This document shows positions 43,659 to 52,041 of a DNA stretch of 64,000 nucleotides, one piece after another. The DNA comes from Edaphobacter dinghuensis. Its GTDB lineage: Bacteria > Acidobacteriota > Terriglobia > Terriglobales > Acidobacteriaceae. How positions within the stretch are numbered: position 1 is the first letter of the stretch; each line of letters begins with the position of its first letter. Where the stretch lies: assembly GCF_014640335.1 (NCBI RefSeq), contig NZ_BMGT01000004.1, forward strand, positions 310,001 through 374,000, given 5' to 3'. The notes beneath the pieces are model-generated. The model was not told where the DNA came from and made no database searches. It saw nothing but the letters and a program-made list of their open reading frames with translations. The translations under genes and the position numbers were made by a program.

Positions 43659-45056
43659 ATGGTGTCGGAATCTAGAGCGAGCGATGTGCAATCAGGAAAC
43701 GAGACAGCGTGCAGACTGCTCATTGCTGATGATCAGCCCCACATCCTCGAGGCACTGCGCCTGCTGCTCAAACCGGAGGGCTATCAGCTTGAGATGGTGC
43801 GTACACCAGCGCTTGCTCTTGAAGCATTAGCGCATGAAAGTTTCGATGGCGTTCTTATCGATCTGAACTACACGCGCGATACCACTTCCGGGCTTGAAGG
43901 GCTTGATCTGGTGACGCGTGTGAAGGAGCTGGATGCGCAGTTGCCGGTAATTGTGATGACGGCATGGGGAAACATCGATCTCGCTGTGGAGGCTATGCGC
44001 CGAGGCGCCGGAGACTTTATTCAGAAGCCGTGGGAGAATGCTCGCCTGCTCAACATCCTGCGAACGCAGATGGAGTTGCATCGCAGCCAGAAGCGAACGC
44101 AATGGCTCGAAGCGGAAAATCGCATCCTTCGTGCCCATGGTGTTCCGGACTTCATCGCATCGGCTGCAACGATGCGTCCCGTAGTCGAGATGATGGCTCG
44201 AATAGGACCCTCCGATGCGAACGTATTGGTGACAGGGGAGCATGGCACAGGCAAAGAGGTGGTTGCTCAAATGCTCCATCGATTGTCATCGCGTGCAGAT
44301 CGCACGCTGGTAGCGGTCAATACAGGCGCGCTGCCGGAAGGAACCTTTGAGAGTGAGTTATTCGGCCATGTGAAAGGTGCCTTTACCGATGCACGCGCAG
44401 ACCGGATTGGACGTTTTGAGCTGGCGAGCGGAGGAACACTCTTTCTCGACGAGATTGCGAACATTCCGGTGCGCCAGCAGGCTAAACTTCTGCGTGTGCT
44501 TGAGACCGGTGAAATGGAGCGAGTCGGATCTTCAAAGACGCAAACGGTAAATGTGCGCATGATCTCTGCAACCAACGCCGATCTGCGAGCAGAGTGTGCC
44601 GCGGGACGTTTTAGGGAAGACCTGCTTTTTCGTTTGAACACGGTCGAGATTAGCTTGCCGCCGTTGCGAGAGCGGCGCGAAGATATTCCAGCCCTGGCAG
44701 GATATTTTCTGACTCGATATGCGGCGCGCTATCGAAGGGCAATCGTAGGGCTGGAGCCGACGGCCTTGCAGATGATGATGCGTTACAGCTGGCCGGGCAA
44801 TGTGCGGGAGTTGGACCATACCATCGAGCGCGCTGTTCTTATGGCCAGAGGTGACCGCATTGAAGCGCCAGATCTTGGATTGCAGGCGCAACCGGTTTCT
44901 GCGCAGAGTCTCGATGATATGAGCCTTGAAACGGTAGAGGCAATCCTGATTCGCAAAGCGTTGGCGCGCTTCGATGGCAATGTTAGCCACGCTGCCGATG
45001 CACTGGGCCTCAGCAGGGGAGCGCTCTATCGGCGCATAGAGAAATATGGTCTCTGA
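43659..45056 (+). CDS. NtrC-family sigma-54-dependent response regulator
   Basis: 465 residues. Receiver domain (about 18-135) with the phospho-acceptor Asp in VLIDLNYTRD and the Lys in FIQKPWE. The AAA+ domain (about 160-395) shows Walker A GEHGTGKEV, ELFGHVKGAFTDA (a GAFTGA variant with Asp for Gly) and Walker B GGTLFLDEIAN, followed by ISATNADL and FREDLLFRL. The C-terminal Fis-type helix-turn-helix ends LSRGALYRRIEKYGL. It should activate sigma-54 promoters when phosphorylated by the kinase encoded next, with which it overlaps by 11 bases. The promoter and palindrome at the head of this operon are its likely target. Confidence 0.93.
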   Translation: MVSESRASDVQSGNETACRLLIADDQPHILEALRLLLKPEGYQLEMVRTPALALEALAHESFDGVLIDLNYTRDTTSGLEGLDLVTRVKELDAQLPVIVMTAWGNIDLAVEAMRRGAGDFIQKPWENARLLNILRTQMELHRSQKRTQWLEAENRILRAHGVPDFIASAATMRPVVEMMARIGPSDANVLVTGEHGTGKEVVAQMLHRLSSRADRTLVAVNTGALPEGTFESELFGHVKGAFTDARADRIGRFELASGGTLFLDEIANIPVRQQAKLLRVLETGEMERVGSSKTQTVNVRMISATNADLRAECAAGRFREDLLFRLNTVEISLPPLRERREDIPALAGYFLTRYAARYRRAIVGLEPTALQMMMRYSWPGNVRELDHTIERAVLMARGDRIEAPDLGLQAQPVSAQSLDDMSLETVEAILIRKALARFDGNVSHAADALGLSRGALYRRIEKYGL

Positions 45057-46488
45057 GCAAAGGTCGAGCAGCCCAACTCGACGTAAGCGGTTGCCGCTTG
45101 GCGCTTCGAGACATCGGCTTAGCTTTGAACGACGGTTACGCATCTGGCTTTATCGGCTTAGCTTTGAACGACGGTTACGCATCTGGCTTTATCTGCTTGG
45201 CTTGCCGGCTCTTATATTGTGCTGGGTTTTGCTATGGCAGCATTCTGTCGATATTTCGATTCAATGTCTGCTTCTGCTGGTATTTGCAGCTGGTTGGGCG
45301 CTTGCAGTTTCCTTCTTAACCGAGCAGATTATTCGTCCCTTGCAAACCTTGTCGAATGTGGTAGCAGCTCTGCGCGAGGACGATTATTCCTTTCGCGCTC
45401 GTGGCGGGCGCCGAAACGATGCTCTCGGTGATCTGGCATTGGAGATCAATGCGTTAGCAGCGATGTTGCAGAGTCAGCGGGCAAGTTCTCTCGAGGCTAT
45501 GGCTCTTGTGGAGCGGGTGATGAGTTCTATGCAGTCGCCCATGCTTGCCTTTGATCCCGAAGGCAGATTGAAGTTATTGAATACAGCAGGTGAGCGTGCA
45601 TTTGGCTTGAGCGTCTCTACGGCGCTGAATCGCTCTGCAGAGGTGCTCAAGCTAACGCATCTTTTGAAGGCAAGCGACGACGATCTGCTCTCTCTTGATG
45701 GAGCGCAGCCGACGGCGCGTTGGGTCGTCAAGCGATCGAGCTTTCGCCTGCGCGGAGTGCCTCATACGCTGCTTGTGCTCTCTGATGTCAGTGCAGCGCT
45801 GCATGAAGAGGAGCGCACCGCCTGGAAAAGGCTGATCCGGGTACTTGGTCATGAGATAAACAATTCGCTCACGCCAATCAAATCGATTGCTGGCAGTCTA
45901 CGCGGAAGGTTCACTTCTTTGCAGACGAGCAATATAGACCGCAGCGATTTTGCGAGTGGCCTTGAGGTGATTGAGAACCGCGCCGAATCACTGAACCGCT
46001 TTCTGCAAGCCTATCGGCAGCTCATGGGGCTCCCTGCTCCGAAGCTGGCCCCGGTATCGGTGACGATGATGGTGGAGTGCGTGGCGCGGTTGGAGACACG
46101 GATTAATGTTGCCGTAATGAGCGTGTCCGATGTGGAGCTGAAGGTGGATGCAGACCAGATTCAGCAAGCTCTTATCAATTTGACGCGAAATGCTGTAGAG
46201 GCGGCGTTGAGTGTTGATGGAATGGCCGACGAAGAACCCAGAGTAGAGATCGCGTGGGAAAACAGCGAGAGTGAAATCGTCATCTCCGTTCTGGACAATG
46301 GTGCGGGGTTGATGAATGCGGAAAATCTCTTCGTCCCGTTTTATACAACCAAGCCCTGCGGTACTGGTATTGGATTAGTGCTCGCCCAGCAGATTGCGCA
46401 AGCCCATAAGGGCACCGTGCATCTTGCCAATCGTAACGATGGACAAAGCGGCTGCAGGGCAGAGCTAAGACTGCCGCATCGGTCATAA
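45046..46488 (+). CDS. Sensor histidine kinase of the efflux operon
   Basis: 480 residues. A basic N-terminus with an internal 13-residue duplication (RLSFERRLRIWLY twice, about 24-49) is followed by two transmembrane helices (about 50-92) with almost no periplasmic loop. Then come a HAMP-like segment (EQIIRPLQTLSNVVAALRED in pieces: EQIIRPLQTLS, NVVAALREDDYSF), a PAS domain (about 150-250), the phospho-acceptor VLGHEINNSLTPIKS (about 272), the N-box LTRNAVEAA and ATP-lid glycines VLDNGAGL and GTGIGLVLAQQ. The short periplasmic part suggests it senses the membrane or cytoplasm. It should phosphorylate the adjacent regulator. Confidence 0.92.
   Translation: MVSEQRSSSPTRRKRLPLGASRHRLSFERRLRIWLYRLSFERRLRIWLYLLGLPALILCWVLLWQHSVDISIQCLLLLVFAAGWALAVSFLTEQIIRPLQTLSNVVAALREDDYSFRARGGRRNDALGDLALEINALAAMLQSQRASSLEAMALVERVMSSMQSPMLAFDPEGRLKLLNTAGERAFGLSVSTALNRSAEVLKLTHLLKASDDDLLSLDGAQPTARWVVKRSSFRLRGVPHTLLVLSDVSAALHEEERTAWKRLIRVLGHEINNSLTPIKSIAGSLRGRFTSLQTSNIDRSDFASGLEVIENRAESLNRFLQAYRQLMGLPAPKLAPVSVTMMVECVARLETRINVAVMSVSDVELKVDADQIQQALINLTRNAVEAALSVDGMADEEPRVEIAWENSESEIVISVLDNGAGLMNAENLFVPFYTTKPCGTGIGLVLAQQIAQAHKGTVHLANRNDGQSGCRAELRLPHRS
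45115..45192 (+). repeat. 39-bp perfect tandem duplication in the kinase gene
   Basis: Bases 45115-45153 and 45154-45192 are identical and in frame. They double the 13 residues RLSFERRLRIWLY just before the first membrane helix. The identity at every base indicates a recent event. Confidence 0.95.
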
Positions 46489-46522
46489 AGCTGCTTCATG
46501 ACGCCATGTGTGGCTTTTCCGC

Positions 46523-47458
46523 TCACAGTTCCTTGCCGGAGTACCAGCGAAAAGGGCGTATCTCCTGAGGATGAGAACGCACATAAGACAGAATATGGTG
46601 ACGCTTTTGTGGGCCGCGGTACGAGCTCCAGCTTTGCTCGCGGTGTCCCGGCACAAGTGTAGGTTGTACCTCTGCAACTCTCTGAAATAAGGAGAGCCAG
46701 CGTTTTTTTATCGAAGCCAGCGAAAGATTCATCCGAGCCGCCAGCTCACTGTCCGATCCTCCACGAAGGGATTCGGCAAGTAGATGCTTGTCAGTCTCAT
46801 GCAGATGAAGAATAGGCTCCTGATACTGAAACAGAGCGGCTGCAACTGAGCCGGAGACCGATAACGCATCTTTCCGCGTCATGATCGAAAGGCCGCGATC
46901 TTCCTGCGCGTAGGTTTCGACTGCGCGCCAAACCCCAGAGGAATGATGGAACTGACGTTGCGTTTCACCAGTCCACTCGATAAGTATCCGGTTCAGGCGA
47001 TACCCAAGATGCGCTTCCATAAAGGTGAAGGGCAATAACATGTGAACTTCATCGAGCTCATCCTGGCTGAGAGAGTCGTTCAGGTAATCGCCGTTCAAAA
47101 CGACGAGATCCACAGGACAATGAATATCTTCGCCACATAATACTGACTCAGGCAAGATGACAGATCTTTTCGATGCAATGCTGGCAAGGATCCGGCTGTT
47201 GAGATACGGTCTTGGTCGCTCGAGCTCCTGCGTCGCAAAATCGGGAGTAACAAATACGCTCGATCCCGATGCGACAATCCGCTTCATGTGCTTGGGCGTG
47301 GAAGATTCGATGACGACAGAGTTAAAACATCGGCTTCGAACCAGCAATCTCCATATCTTTAATGCAGGCTCGTACCCAACAATCTCCGCACCCATGTGCC
47401 GCGGTTCAATATTGAAGCAATCGGTTAGATCAGCTTCGCACATCTCACGCCAGGTCAT
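46523..47458 (-). CDS. HTH-containing transcriptional regulator, novel N-terminal domain
   Basis: 311 residues from the start at 47458 (MTWREMCEADLTDCFN), which has GGGGGA a few bases upstream; a longer frame to 47578 would run into the divergent promoter. The C-terminal third has a LuxR-like helix-turn-helix: SDSELAARMNLSLASIKKRW (about 247-266). The N-terminal 230 residues match no family I recognise; they include an LRPTxF-free alpha/beta segment (IVGYEPALKIWRLLVRSRCF; VVIESSTPKHMKRIVASG) that could sense a ligand. It is divergent from the protease gene with inverted repeats between them, so it may control the cassette. Confidence 0.6.
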   Translation of the reverse strand: MTWREMCEADLTDCFNIEPRHMGAEIVGYEPALKIWRLLVRSRCFNSVVIESSTPKHMKRIVASGSSVFVTPDFATQELERPRPYLNSRILASIASKRSVILPESVLCGEDIHCPVDLVVLNGDYLNDSLSQDELDEVHMLLPFTFMEAHLGYRLNRILIEWTGETQRQFHHSSGVWRAVETYAQEDRGLSIMTRKDALSVSGSVAAALFQYQEPILHLHETDKHLLAESLRGGSDSELAARMNLSLASIKKRWLSLFQRVAEVQPTLVPGHREQSWSSYRGPQKRHHILSYVRSHPQEIRPFRWYSGKEL

Positions 47459-47514
47459 AGCATCCCCCTGTTTTGCCGGGGCCCCAAAACTAGAGAAGTA
47501 GCCTTTTAGGATAT

Positions 47515-47550
47515 TGCAACTCTCTGCAAAATTGTCTAACTTTTTGCAGA
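47515..47550. promoter_or_regulatory. Repeated TTGCA/TGCAA half-sites between regulator and protease
   Basis: TCTGCAAAA (47523-47531) is inverted as TTTTGCAGA at 47542-47550, and a third half-site TTGCA lies at 47515-47519, 10 bases before the TGCAA of the first arm. The cluster sits in the 196-base space between the divergent starts 47458 and 47655. Confidence 0.5.
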
Positions 47551-47654
47551 TTCGAAAGCCGGCAATGCTGTCGGCCAACCCCGTTTTCCTATCGTCTTAC
47601 CGGGCCCGCACTCTTGCTGCGTTACAGCGGCCATCCTTTCGTCGAGGTAAGAAC

Positions 47655-49712
47655 ATGGCAATCCCTTTGGCTACACTACAAACGCAAATCTCCGCCTTAG
47701 GACTGCGCTGGCGTGCCGCAGTCACCGTCAACTCAAACCATACGCTCGAACAAGCCAAGAACAGAACAGGATATGTTCCTGGACCGGGCAAGCCCTCCTT
47801 GCAGGATCGAGAACAGATTTCGCTGAAGAATCTGACAGCCCTGGCACAACCAGTGGCGCCGTCGCCCGCAGCAGGGGCAACCACAGCGGTGAAGCCTGAC
47901 CTGCAGAAGCTGCCGATTGAACCGATCAAGCCCATTCCAATTCCAATTCATCCAATCATTCTTGTGCCCTCTGCGTTTGATTGGCGCAGCCACAACGGCG
48001 GAGACTACGTTACCCCCATCGTCGATCAGGGAGGTTGCGGATCATGCGTAGCCTTCGGCAGCATTGCGGCGATGGAATCGTGGATCCGCATCGTGTGGCA
48101 AAATCCGACACTAGCCGTGAAGAAGTCGGAGGCGCACCTGTGGTTCTGTTACGGACCGGCGGCCGGTGCAGGAGCCTGTCCAGGCGGCGGTTGGTGGCCT
48201 GATCCCGCCTATAGTGCCATGCAGCAGGGAATAACCGATGCTTCATGCTTTCAGTACACCAGCGCCAATCAGCCGTGCAACCTGTGCTCGAGCTGGCAGG
48301 AGACGCTAACCCATACGTCGGGCTGGCATACGATCGGCAGCGGTGTGTACGACATCAAAGCCTATATCGCAGAGCATGGACCGGTAACGACATGCTTCAC
48401 CGTGTACGAGGACTTCTATTATTACTACTCGGGTGGCGTCTATACCTATAACGCGCAGACCTCCGGGTCAGTGATCGGCGGTCACTGTGTCTGCATCGTC
48501 GGATACGACGACGCGGAGGGCTGCTGGATACTCAAGAACTCATGGGGAAGCGGATGGGGCGAAAGCGGCTTCTTCCGTATGAGCTACGGAAGCTGCGGCA
48601 TCGACGCAGAGGTGTGGGCGATTGAGGGAATCATCGTTCCGGCGACAGTCGGTCGGGGCAGCCATATCGATGGCTATCAAACCTCATTCAATAACCAGCA
48701 GCATGTGAACTTTATTGGCACTGATAGTCATGTTCACGAACTGGTGTACACCGACCATTGGGCGCATAACGATCTGACCGCGGCAGCGGGCGCACCAAAT
48801 GCCGCAGCCGGAAGCCCGCTCGATGGATATGAGACTGCATACAGCAGCCAGCAGCACGTGAATTACCTTGGCACTGATGGCCATGTTCACGAGCTGTATT
48901 ACACCAACCGCTGGGCACACAACGATCTGACGGTCGTTGCAGGTGCTCCTGCTGCGGCTTCGTGGAGTTCGCTCGATGGATATGCGACAACGTTCAACAA
49001 TCAACAGCACGTCAACTTCATCGGCGCAAACTGCCATGTCTACGAACTGGTCTACACCGATCATTGGGCGTGCAACGACCTCACTCAAATTACCAAGGCG
49101 ACAAACACCGTTGTGGGCAGCCCGTTGGATGGCTACCAGACGACGTTCAACAACCAACAGCATGTGAACTATATTGGCGAAGACGGCCATGTGCATGAGC
49201 TGGTCTACACCGACCACTGGGCGCATAACGACCTCACCAATGCCGCCGGTGCTCCCGGTGTCACGCCAGGAAGCGGGTTGGATGGCTATCAAACTTCGTT
49301 CAACAATCAGCAGCACGTCAACTTTATTGGCCCCAATAACCATGTCTACGAACTCGTCTATACCGATCACTGGGCGCATAACGACCTTACCCAGATAACC
49401 GGTGCCCCTGTCACCGCTTCGCAAAGCGCACTCGATGGCTACCAGACGACGTTCAACAATCAACAACACGTCAACTACCTTGGTGCCGACAATCATATTC
49501 ATGAGCTTGTCTACACCGACCACTGGGCACACAACGACCTCACCAGTGCCGCCGGTGCACCGGGTGCCATGGCGCGAACTCCGCTCGATGGTTATCAGAC
49601 AACATTCAACAACCAGCAGCATGTGAACTATATAGGCGCAGACGGACAGATTCACGAGCTCGTCTACACCAACCATTGGGCGGACAACGATCTGTCCGAG
49701 GTTTACCATTAG
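47655..49712 (+). CDS. Papain-family (C1) cysteine protease fused to seven propeller-like repeats
   Basis: 685 residues from the ATG at 47655 (SD GAGG). Residues 1-105 are a propeptide-like region and a Pro/Ile-rich linker (EPIKPIPIPIHPI); no classic signal peptide is seen. The C1 domain (about 106-330) has Gln125 and catalytic Cys131 in DQGGCGSCVAF, His277 in IGGHCVCIVGYD and Asn295 in LKNSWGSGWGESGFF, so it should be active. Residues 338-685 are seven repeats of 51 residues, pattern LDGYQTTFNNQQHVNYIG...HELVYTDHWAHNDLT, which suits a seven-bladed beta-propeller, probably a carbohydrate-binding one. A chagasin-like inhibitor gene follows after 65 bases. Confidence 0.88.
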   Translation: MAIPLATLQTQISALGLRWRAAVTVNSNHTLEQAKNRTGYVPGPGKPSLQDREQISLKNLTALAQPVAPSPAAGATTAVKPDLQKLPIEPIKPIPIPIHPIILVPSAFDWRSHNGGDYVTPIVDQGGCGSCVAFGSIAAMESWIRIVWQNPTLAVKKSEAHLWFCYGPAAGAGACPGGGWWPDPAYSAMQQGITDASCFQYTSANQPCNLCSSWQETLTHTSGWHTIGSGVYDIKAYIAEHGPVTTCFTVYEDFYYYYSGGVYTYNAQTSGSVIGGHCVCIVGYDDAEGCWILKNSWGSGWGESGFFRMSYGSCGIDAEVWAIEGIIVPATVGRGSHIDGYQTSFNNQQHVNFIGTDSHVHELVYTDHWAHNDLTAAAGAPNAAAGSPLDGYETAYSSQQHVNYLGTDGHVHELYYTNRWAHNDLTVVAGAPAAASWSSLDGYATTFNNQQHVNFIGANCHVYELVYTDHWACNDLTQITKATNTVVGSPLDGYQTTFNNQQHVNYIGEDGHVHELVYTDHWAHNDLTNAAGAPGVTPGSGLDGYQTSFNNQQHVNFIGPNNHVYELVYTDHWAHNDLTQITGAPVTASQSALDGYQTTFNNQQHVNYLGADNHIHELVYTDHWAHNDLTSAAGAPGAMARTPLDGYQTTFNNQQHVNYIGADGQIHELVYTNHWADNDLSEVYH
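48666..49709 (+). repeat. Seven 153-bp coding repeats (propeller blades)
   Basis: Six full repeats of 153 bases and a seventh of 126 bases encode the blades. QQHVN is kept in all seven, HW/RW and NDL in nearly all. Substitutions between copies are scattered, so the array is not brand new. Repeats 4-7 are more alike than repeat 2. Confidence 0.9.
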
Positions 49713-49718
49713 TGTCTC

Positions 49719-49744
49719 CGCAGGTCCGTATATACGGGCCTGCG
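49719..49744 (+). other. Hairpin between protease and inhibitor genes
   Basis: CGCAGG-T-CCGTA pairs with TACGG-G-CCTGCG (49719-49730 with 49733-49744), 12 pairs including one U-G, beginning seven bases after the protease stop and without a T tract. It may stabilise the upstream mRNA or weaken read-through into the inhibitor gene. Confidence 0.5.
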
Positions 49745-49777
49745 AGAACACTTCCGTCATGTCGTTGGAGCCAATCT

Positions 49778-50086
49778 ATGTCCGAAACACAGCTGCCGGA
49801 TCATGTCGATCTGCAAGTGAATGAGGAAGTCTCCATCGTCCTGCCGAGTGTAGGTCTTTCAGGTTATGTGTGGCAGTTGCAGCAGAGCGGTAACTCCGGC
49901 GTAGCGGAGGCCGCTCTGCGACGCGAGAAGATTGAGGGTGCCGGCATAGGCCGTGCCGCGCCGGAGAAGCTCGTCATCCATGCTGCCGCTCCAGGCAAGC
50001 TCACGCTGAACCTTGCGTTACGACGGCCGTGGGAACACGATTCCGCTCCATTGCAAAGTCATACGCTTGAGATAGACGTCACCTGA
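49778..50086 (+). CDS. Chagasin-family (I42) inhibitor of papain-like proteases
   Basis: 102 residues from the ATG at 49778 (SD GGAG, seven-base spacer). The three inhibitory loops of chagasin-type proteins can be recognised in order: VGLSGYVWQL (about 25-34; NPTTGYxW in chagasin), EGAGIGRA (about 53-60; GxGG) and LRRPWEHD (about 81-88; RPW). The surrounding sequence is all-beta (VSIVLPS, KLVIHAAAPGKLTLNLAL). It has no signal peptide, like the protease upstream. In the family these proteins block C1 peptidases by filling the active-site cleft, so it should restrain the adjacent protease inside the producer. Sequence match is by motif only. Confidence 0.75.
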   Translation: MSETQLPDHVDLQVNEEVSIVLPSVGLSGYVWQLQQSGNSGVAEAALRREKIEGAGIGRAAPEKLVIHAAAPGKLTLNLALRRPWEHDSAPLQSHTLEIDVT

Positions 50087-50247
50087 TCGCGACTCTCCGT
50101 AGTCTGTTCTACTACCGCGCCCAAAGGACGACGGCTCAGTAATAGAACCCAAGCGTCCCGCCTTTGACTGCGAAGCTCTCAGCGCTGGCCGTTGCCCACA
50201 CGCGTTAGGTGTGTAACGCGCAACTAAATTGCTGGGCGGTGCACCGT

Positions 50248-51429
50248 TTACTTGCTGACGATGAGCAGCGCCGCTCCATGCTTGGGAAGAGTCTCCGTGA
50301 CGACTCCCTTGCGCTGGCCCATGTCCTTCTGCTCCCAGACATCGCGCACATTGCCGCCGTTGCGAAATCCAATGGCAGCCAGATCCACGGAGACCTCGCG
50401 AACGCTCCAGCTCCGATTGAACAGCCCAACCGCCACGCGTCCACCGCTCAGCGGCTTTGTCCACACATCCAGATCGCCGCTCTCGTATAAGCGATCGCCC
50501 TGCTTGCCCAGTGAATCCTGATCGATAGCGATGGCGTCCTTGTTCATCAAAATGCTCTTGTCGCTATCGCTCATCTTGCTCAGATCGTTGCCCGCAAGCA
50601 GCGGCGCAGCAAGAATCACCCACAGACTCATGTGAGTCTTGTATTCATCCTCAGTCATCTTGCCGTTGCCGACCTCGAGCATGTCCGGATCGTTCCAGTG
50701 CCCCGGTGCCGCATACTTCGACAGACCCGCCTGGCTGAATCCAATCGCGATCATGCGCCCATACGAGTCGTCGATGTCGTCGGTGGTCCGCCACATGTTC
50801 GCGCCCAATCCCGGTCCCCACTTCCACGGCTGATCGACCCCATACTGGCAGAGGCTATAAAGAATCGGCCTTCCTGTCGCCTTCAGCGCATCGCCCATCT
50901 TGCGATAAGCCGCAATCATCAGATCCTTCGCTGCATTCGGATCGTTCGGATGCTCGGCCTTTGCCTGGTTCATATTGTCCTGAAACGAGCACAGATCGTA
51001 CTTCAGAAAATCTACGCCCCACGAGGCGTACATCTTTGCATCCTGGGCCTCATGGCCAAGGCTGCCTGCATATCCGCCGCAGGTCTTCGCGCCCGGTGAA
51101 GAGTAGATCCCAAACTTCAGCCCCTTGGAGTGGATGTAGTCGCCCAGAGCCTTCATGTCCGGAAAGCGGCTGTTCGTATGCAGAACGCCCTGCGCATCGC
51201 GCTCGCCCTGCCAGGTGTCATCTACATTGACGTAGACGTAACCTGCATCGCGCATGCCCGTGCTCACCAGCTCATCCGCCGCTGAACGAACATCGGCATC
51301 GGTCACATGACCGGCAAAGTGGTTCCAGCTATTCCATCCCATCGGCGGCTTGGCGGCAAGGCCATTCTGGCCAAAGGCAGAGACAGAACAGAGCAGAAGG
51401 GCACACGAAAAAGAGGCGAGTGTTCGCAT
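50248..51429 (-). CDS. Alpha-galactosidase, glycoside hydrolase family 27
   Basis: Secreted enzyme releasing alpha-linked galactose from plant oligosaccharides or galactomannan, 393 residues from the ATG at 51429. Signal peptide MRTLASFSCALLLCSVSAFG; mature start LAAKPPMGWNSWNHFAG is the GH27 hallmark. The nucleophile lies in FLKYDLC (about 145) and the acid/base in HWNDPDMLEVG (about 240); the CGGYAGSLGHE segment is also typical. A C-terminal beta-domain follows (VGLFNRSWSVREVSVDL). It is convergent with the inhibitor gene. A start at 51474 is possible but would bury the signal peptide. Confidence 0.92.
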   Translation of the reverse strand: MRTLASFSCALLLCSVSAFGQNGLAAKPPMGWNSWNHFAGHVTDADVRSAADELVSTGMRDAGYVYVNVDDTWQGERDAQGVLHTNSRFPDMKALGDYIHSKGLKFGIYSSPGAKTCGGYAGSLGHEAQDAKMYASWGVDFLKYDLCSFQDNMNQAKAEHPNDPNAAKDLMIAAYRKMGDALKATGRPILYSLCQYGVDQPWKWGPGLGANMWRTTDDIDDSYGRMIAIGFSQAGLSKYAAPGHWNDPDMLEVGNGKMTEDEYKTHMSLWVILAAPLLAGNDLSKMSDSDKSILMNKDAIAIDQDSLGKQGDRLYESGDLDVWTKPLSGGRVAVGLFNRSWSVREVSVDLAAIGFRNGGNVRDVWEQKDMGQRKGVVTETLPKHGAALLIVSK

Positions 51430-51551
51430 TTTGAGAAGGCTCCTGAAAGCGGTTACAAAGTCGCGTCTAAGCATACAACGTTGAACCCTTCTTTAGCCGC
51501 TGTCATCCAATAACTCGTCTCGTTGTCACAAAGCAGCTCGCGGGAGTTCCT

Positions 51552-52031
51552 ATGAGCAAAGTCTTTCCAGGGCGCTATACCGCCCACATCGAAGGCTCCT
51601 TTGTCGTCTTCCTTATCGGCATGCGCATCAATCGCCTGCTGGCCTTCCATAAGTGGATACCGACCTCCACAGCGATGGGACCCATGCTCCGCGAGCTCTA
51701 TGCCAATCCCGAATCCGGCTTTCTTGGCGCGCATACCTCCGTCTACTGGCGCGGAGTTATGGTCACGCAATACTGGCGCAGCTTCGACCATCTCATCCGC
51801 TACGCCCAGAATCGCGACGCGAACCATCTTCCTGCATGGACGGCCTTCAACCGCCGCGTCGGTACCGATGGCACCGTCGGCATCTGGCACGAAACCTACC
51901 AGGTTGCCGCCGGGCAGTACGAGTGCATCTACAACAACCTTCCACGCATGGGACTTGCGCTCGCCGGAAGCCACATCCCCGCCACCGGCCATCTCCGAGA
52001 AGCGCGCTCCCGCATGGGAAGCCAGAGCTAG
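51552..52031 (+). CDS. DUF4188 family protein (monooxygenase-like fold)
   Basis: 159 residues. FPGRYTAHIEGSFVVFLIGM at the start, MGPMLRELYANPESGFLGAH and VMVTQYWRSFDHLIRYAQNR are the conserved stretches of DUF4188, annotated as related to dimeric alpha-beta barrel monooxygenases. WHETYQVAAGQYECIYNNLP near residue 115-134 forms the C-terminal strand and helix. No cofactor site can be seen and its role is unknown. It is divergent from the GH27 gene; its stop lies 10 bases from that of the next, convergent gene. Confidence 0.8.
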   Translation: MSKVFPGRYTAHIEGSFVVFLIGMRINRLLAFHKWIPTSTAMGPMLRELYANPESGFLGAHTSVYWRGVMVTQYWRSFDHLIRYAQNRDANHLPAWTAFNRRVGTDGTVGIWHETYQVAAGQYECIYNNLPRMGLALAGSHIPATGHLREARSRMGSQS

Positions 52032-52041
52032 TTAGCACGCT

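Noticed and set aside
48666-49709. Regular repeats considered as a CRISPR-like or satellite array
   Set aside because: The period is 153 bases, the repeats are in frame and diverged at the protein-tolerant positions, and there are no unique spacers.
48684-49760. A 358-codon open frame on the minus strand opposite the protease repeats
   Set aside because: It is the mirror of the 153-bp coding repeats. The plus frame has catalytic motifs, an SD and a propeller pattern, while the minus frame shows no known domain.
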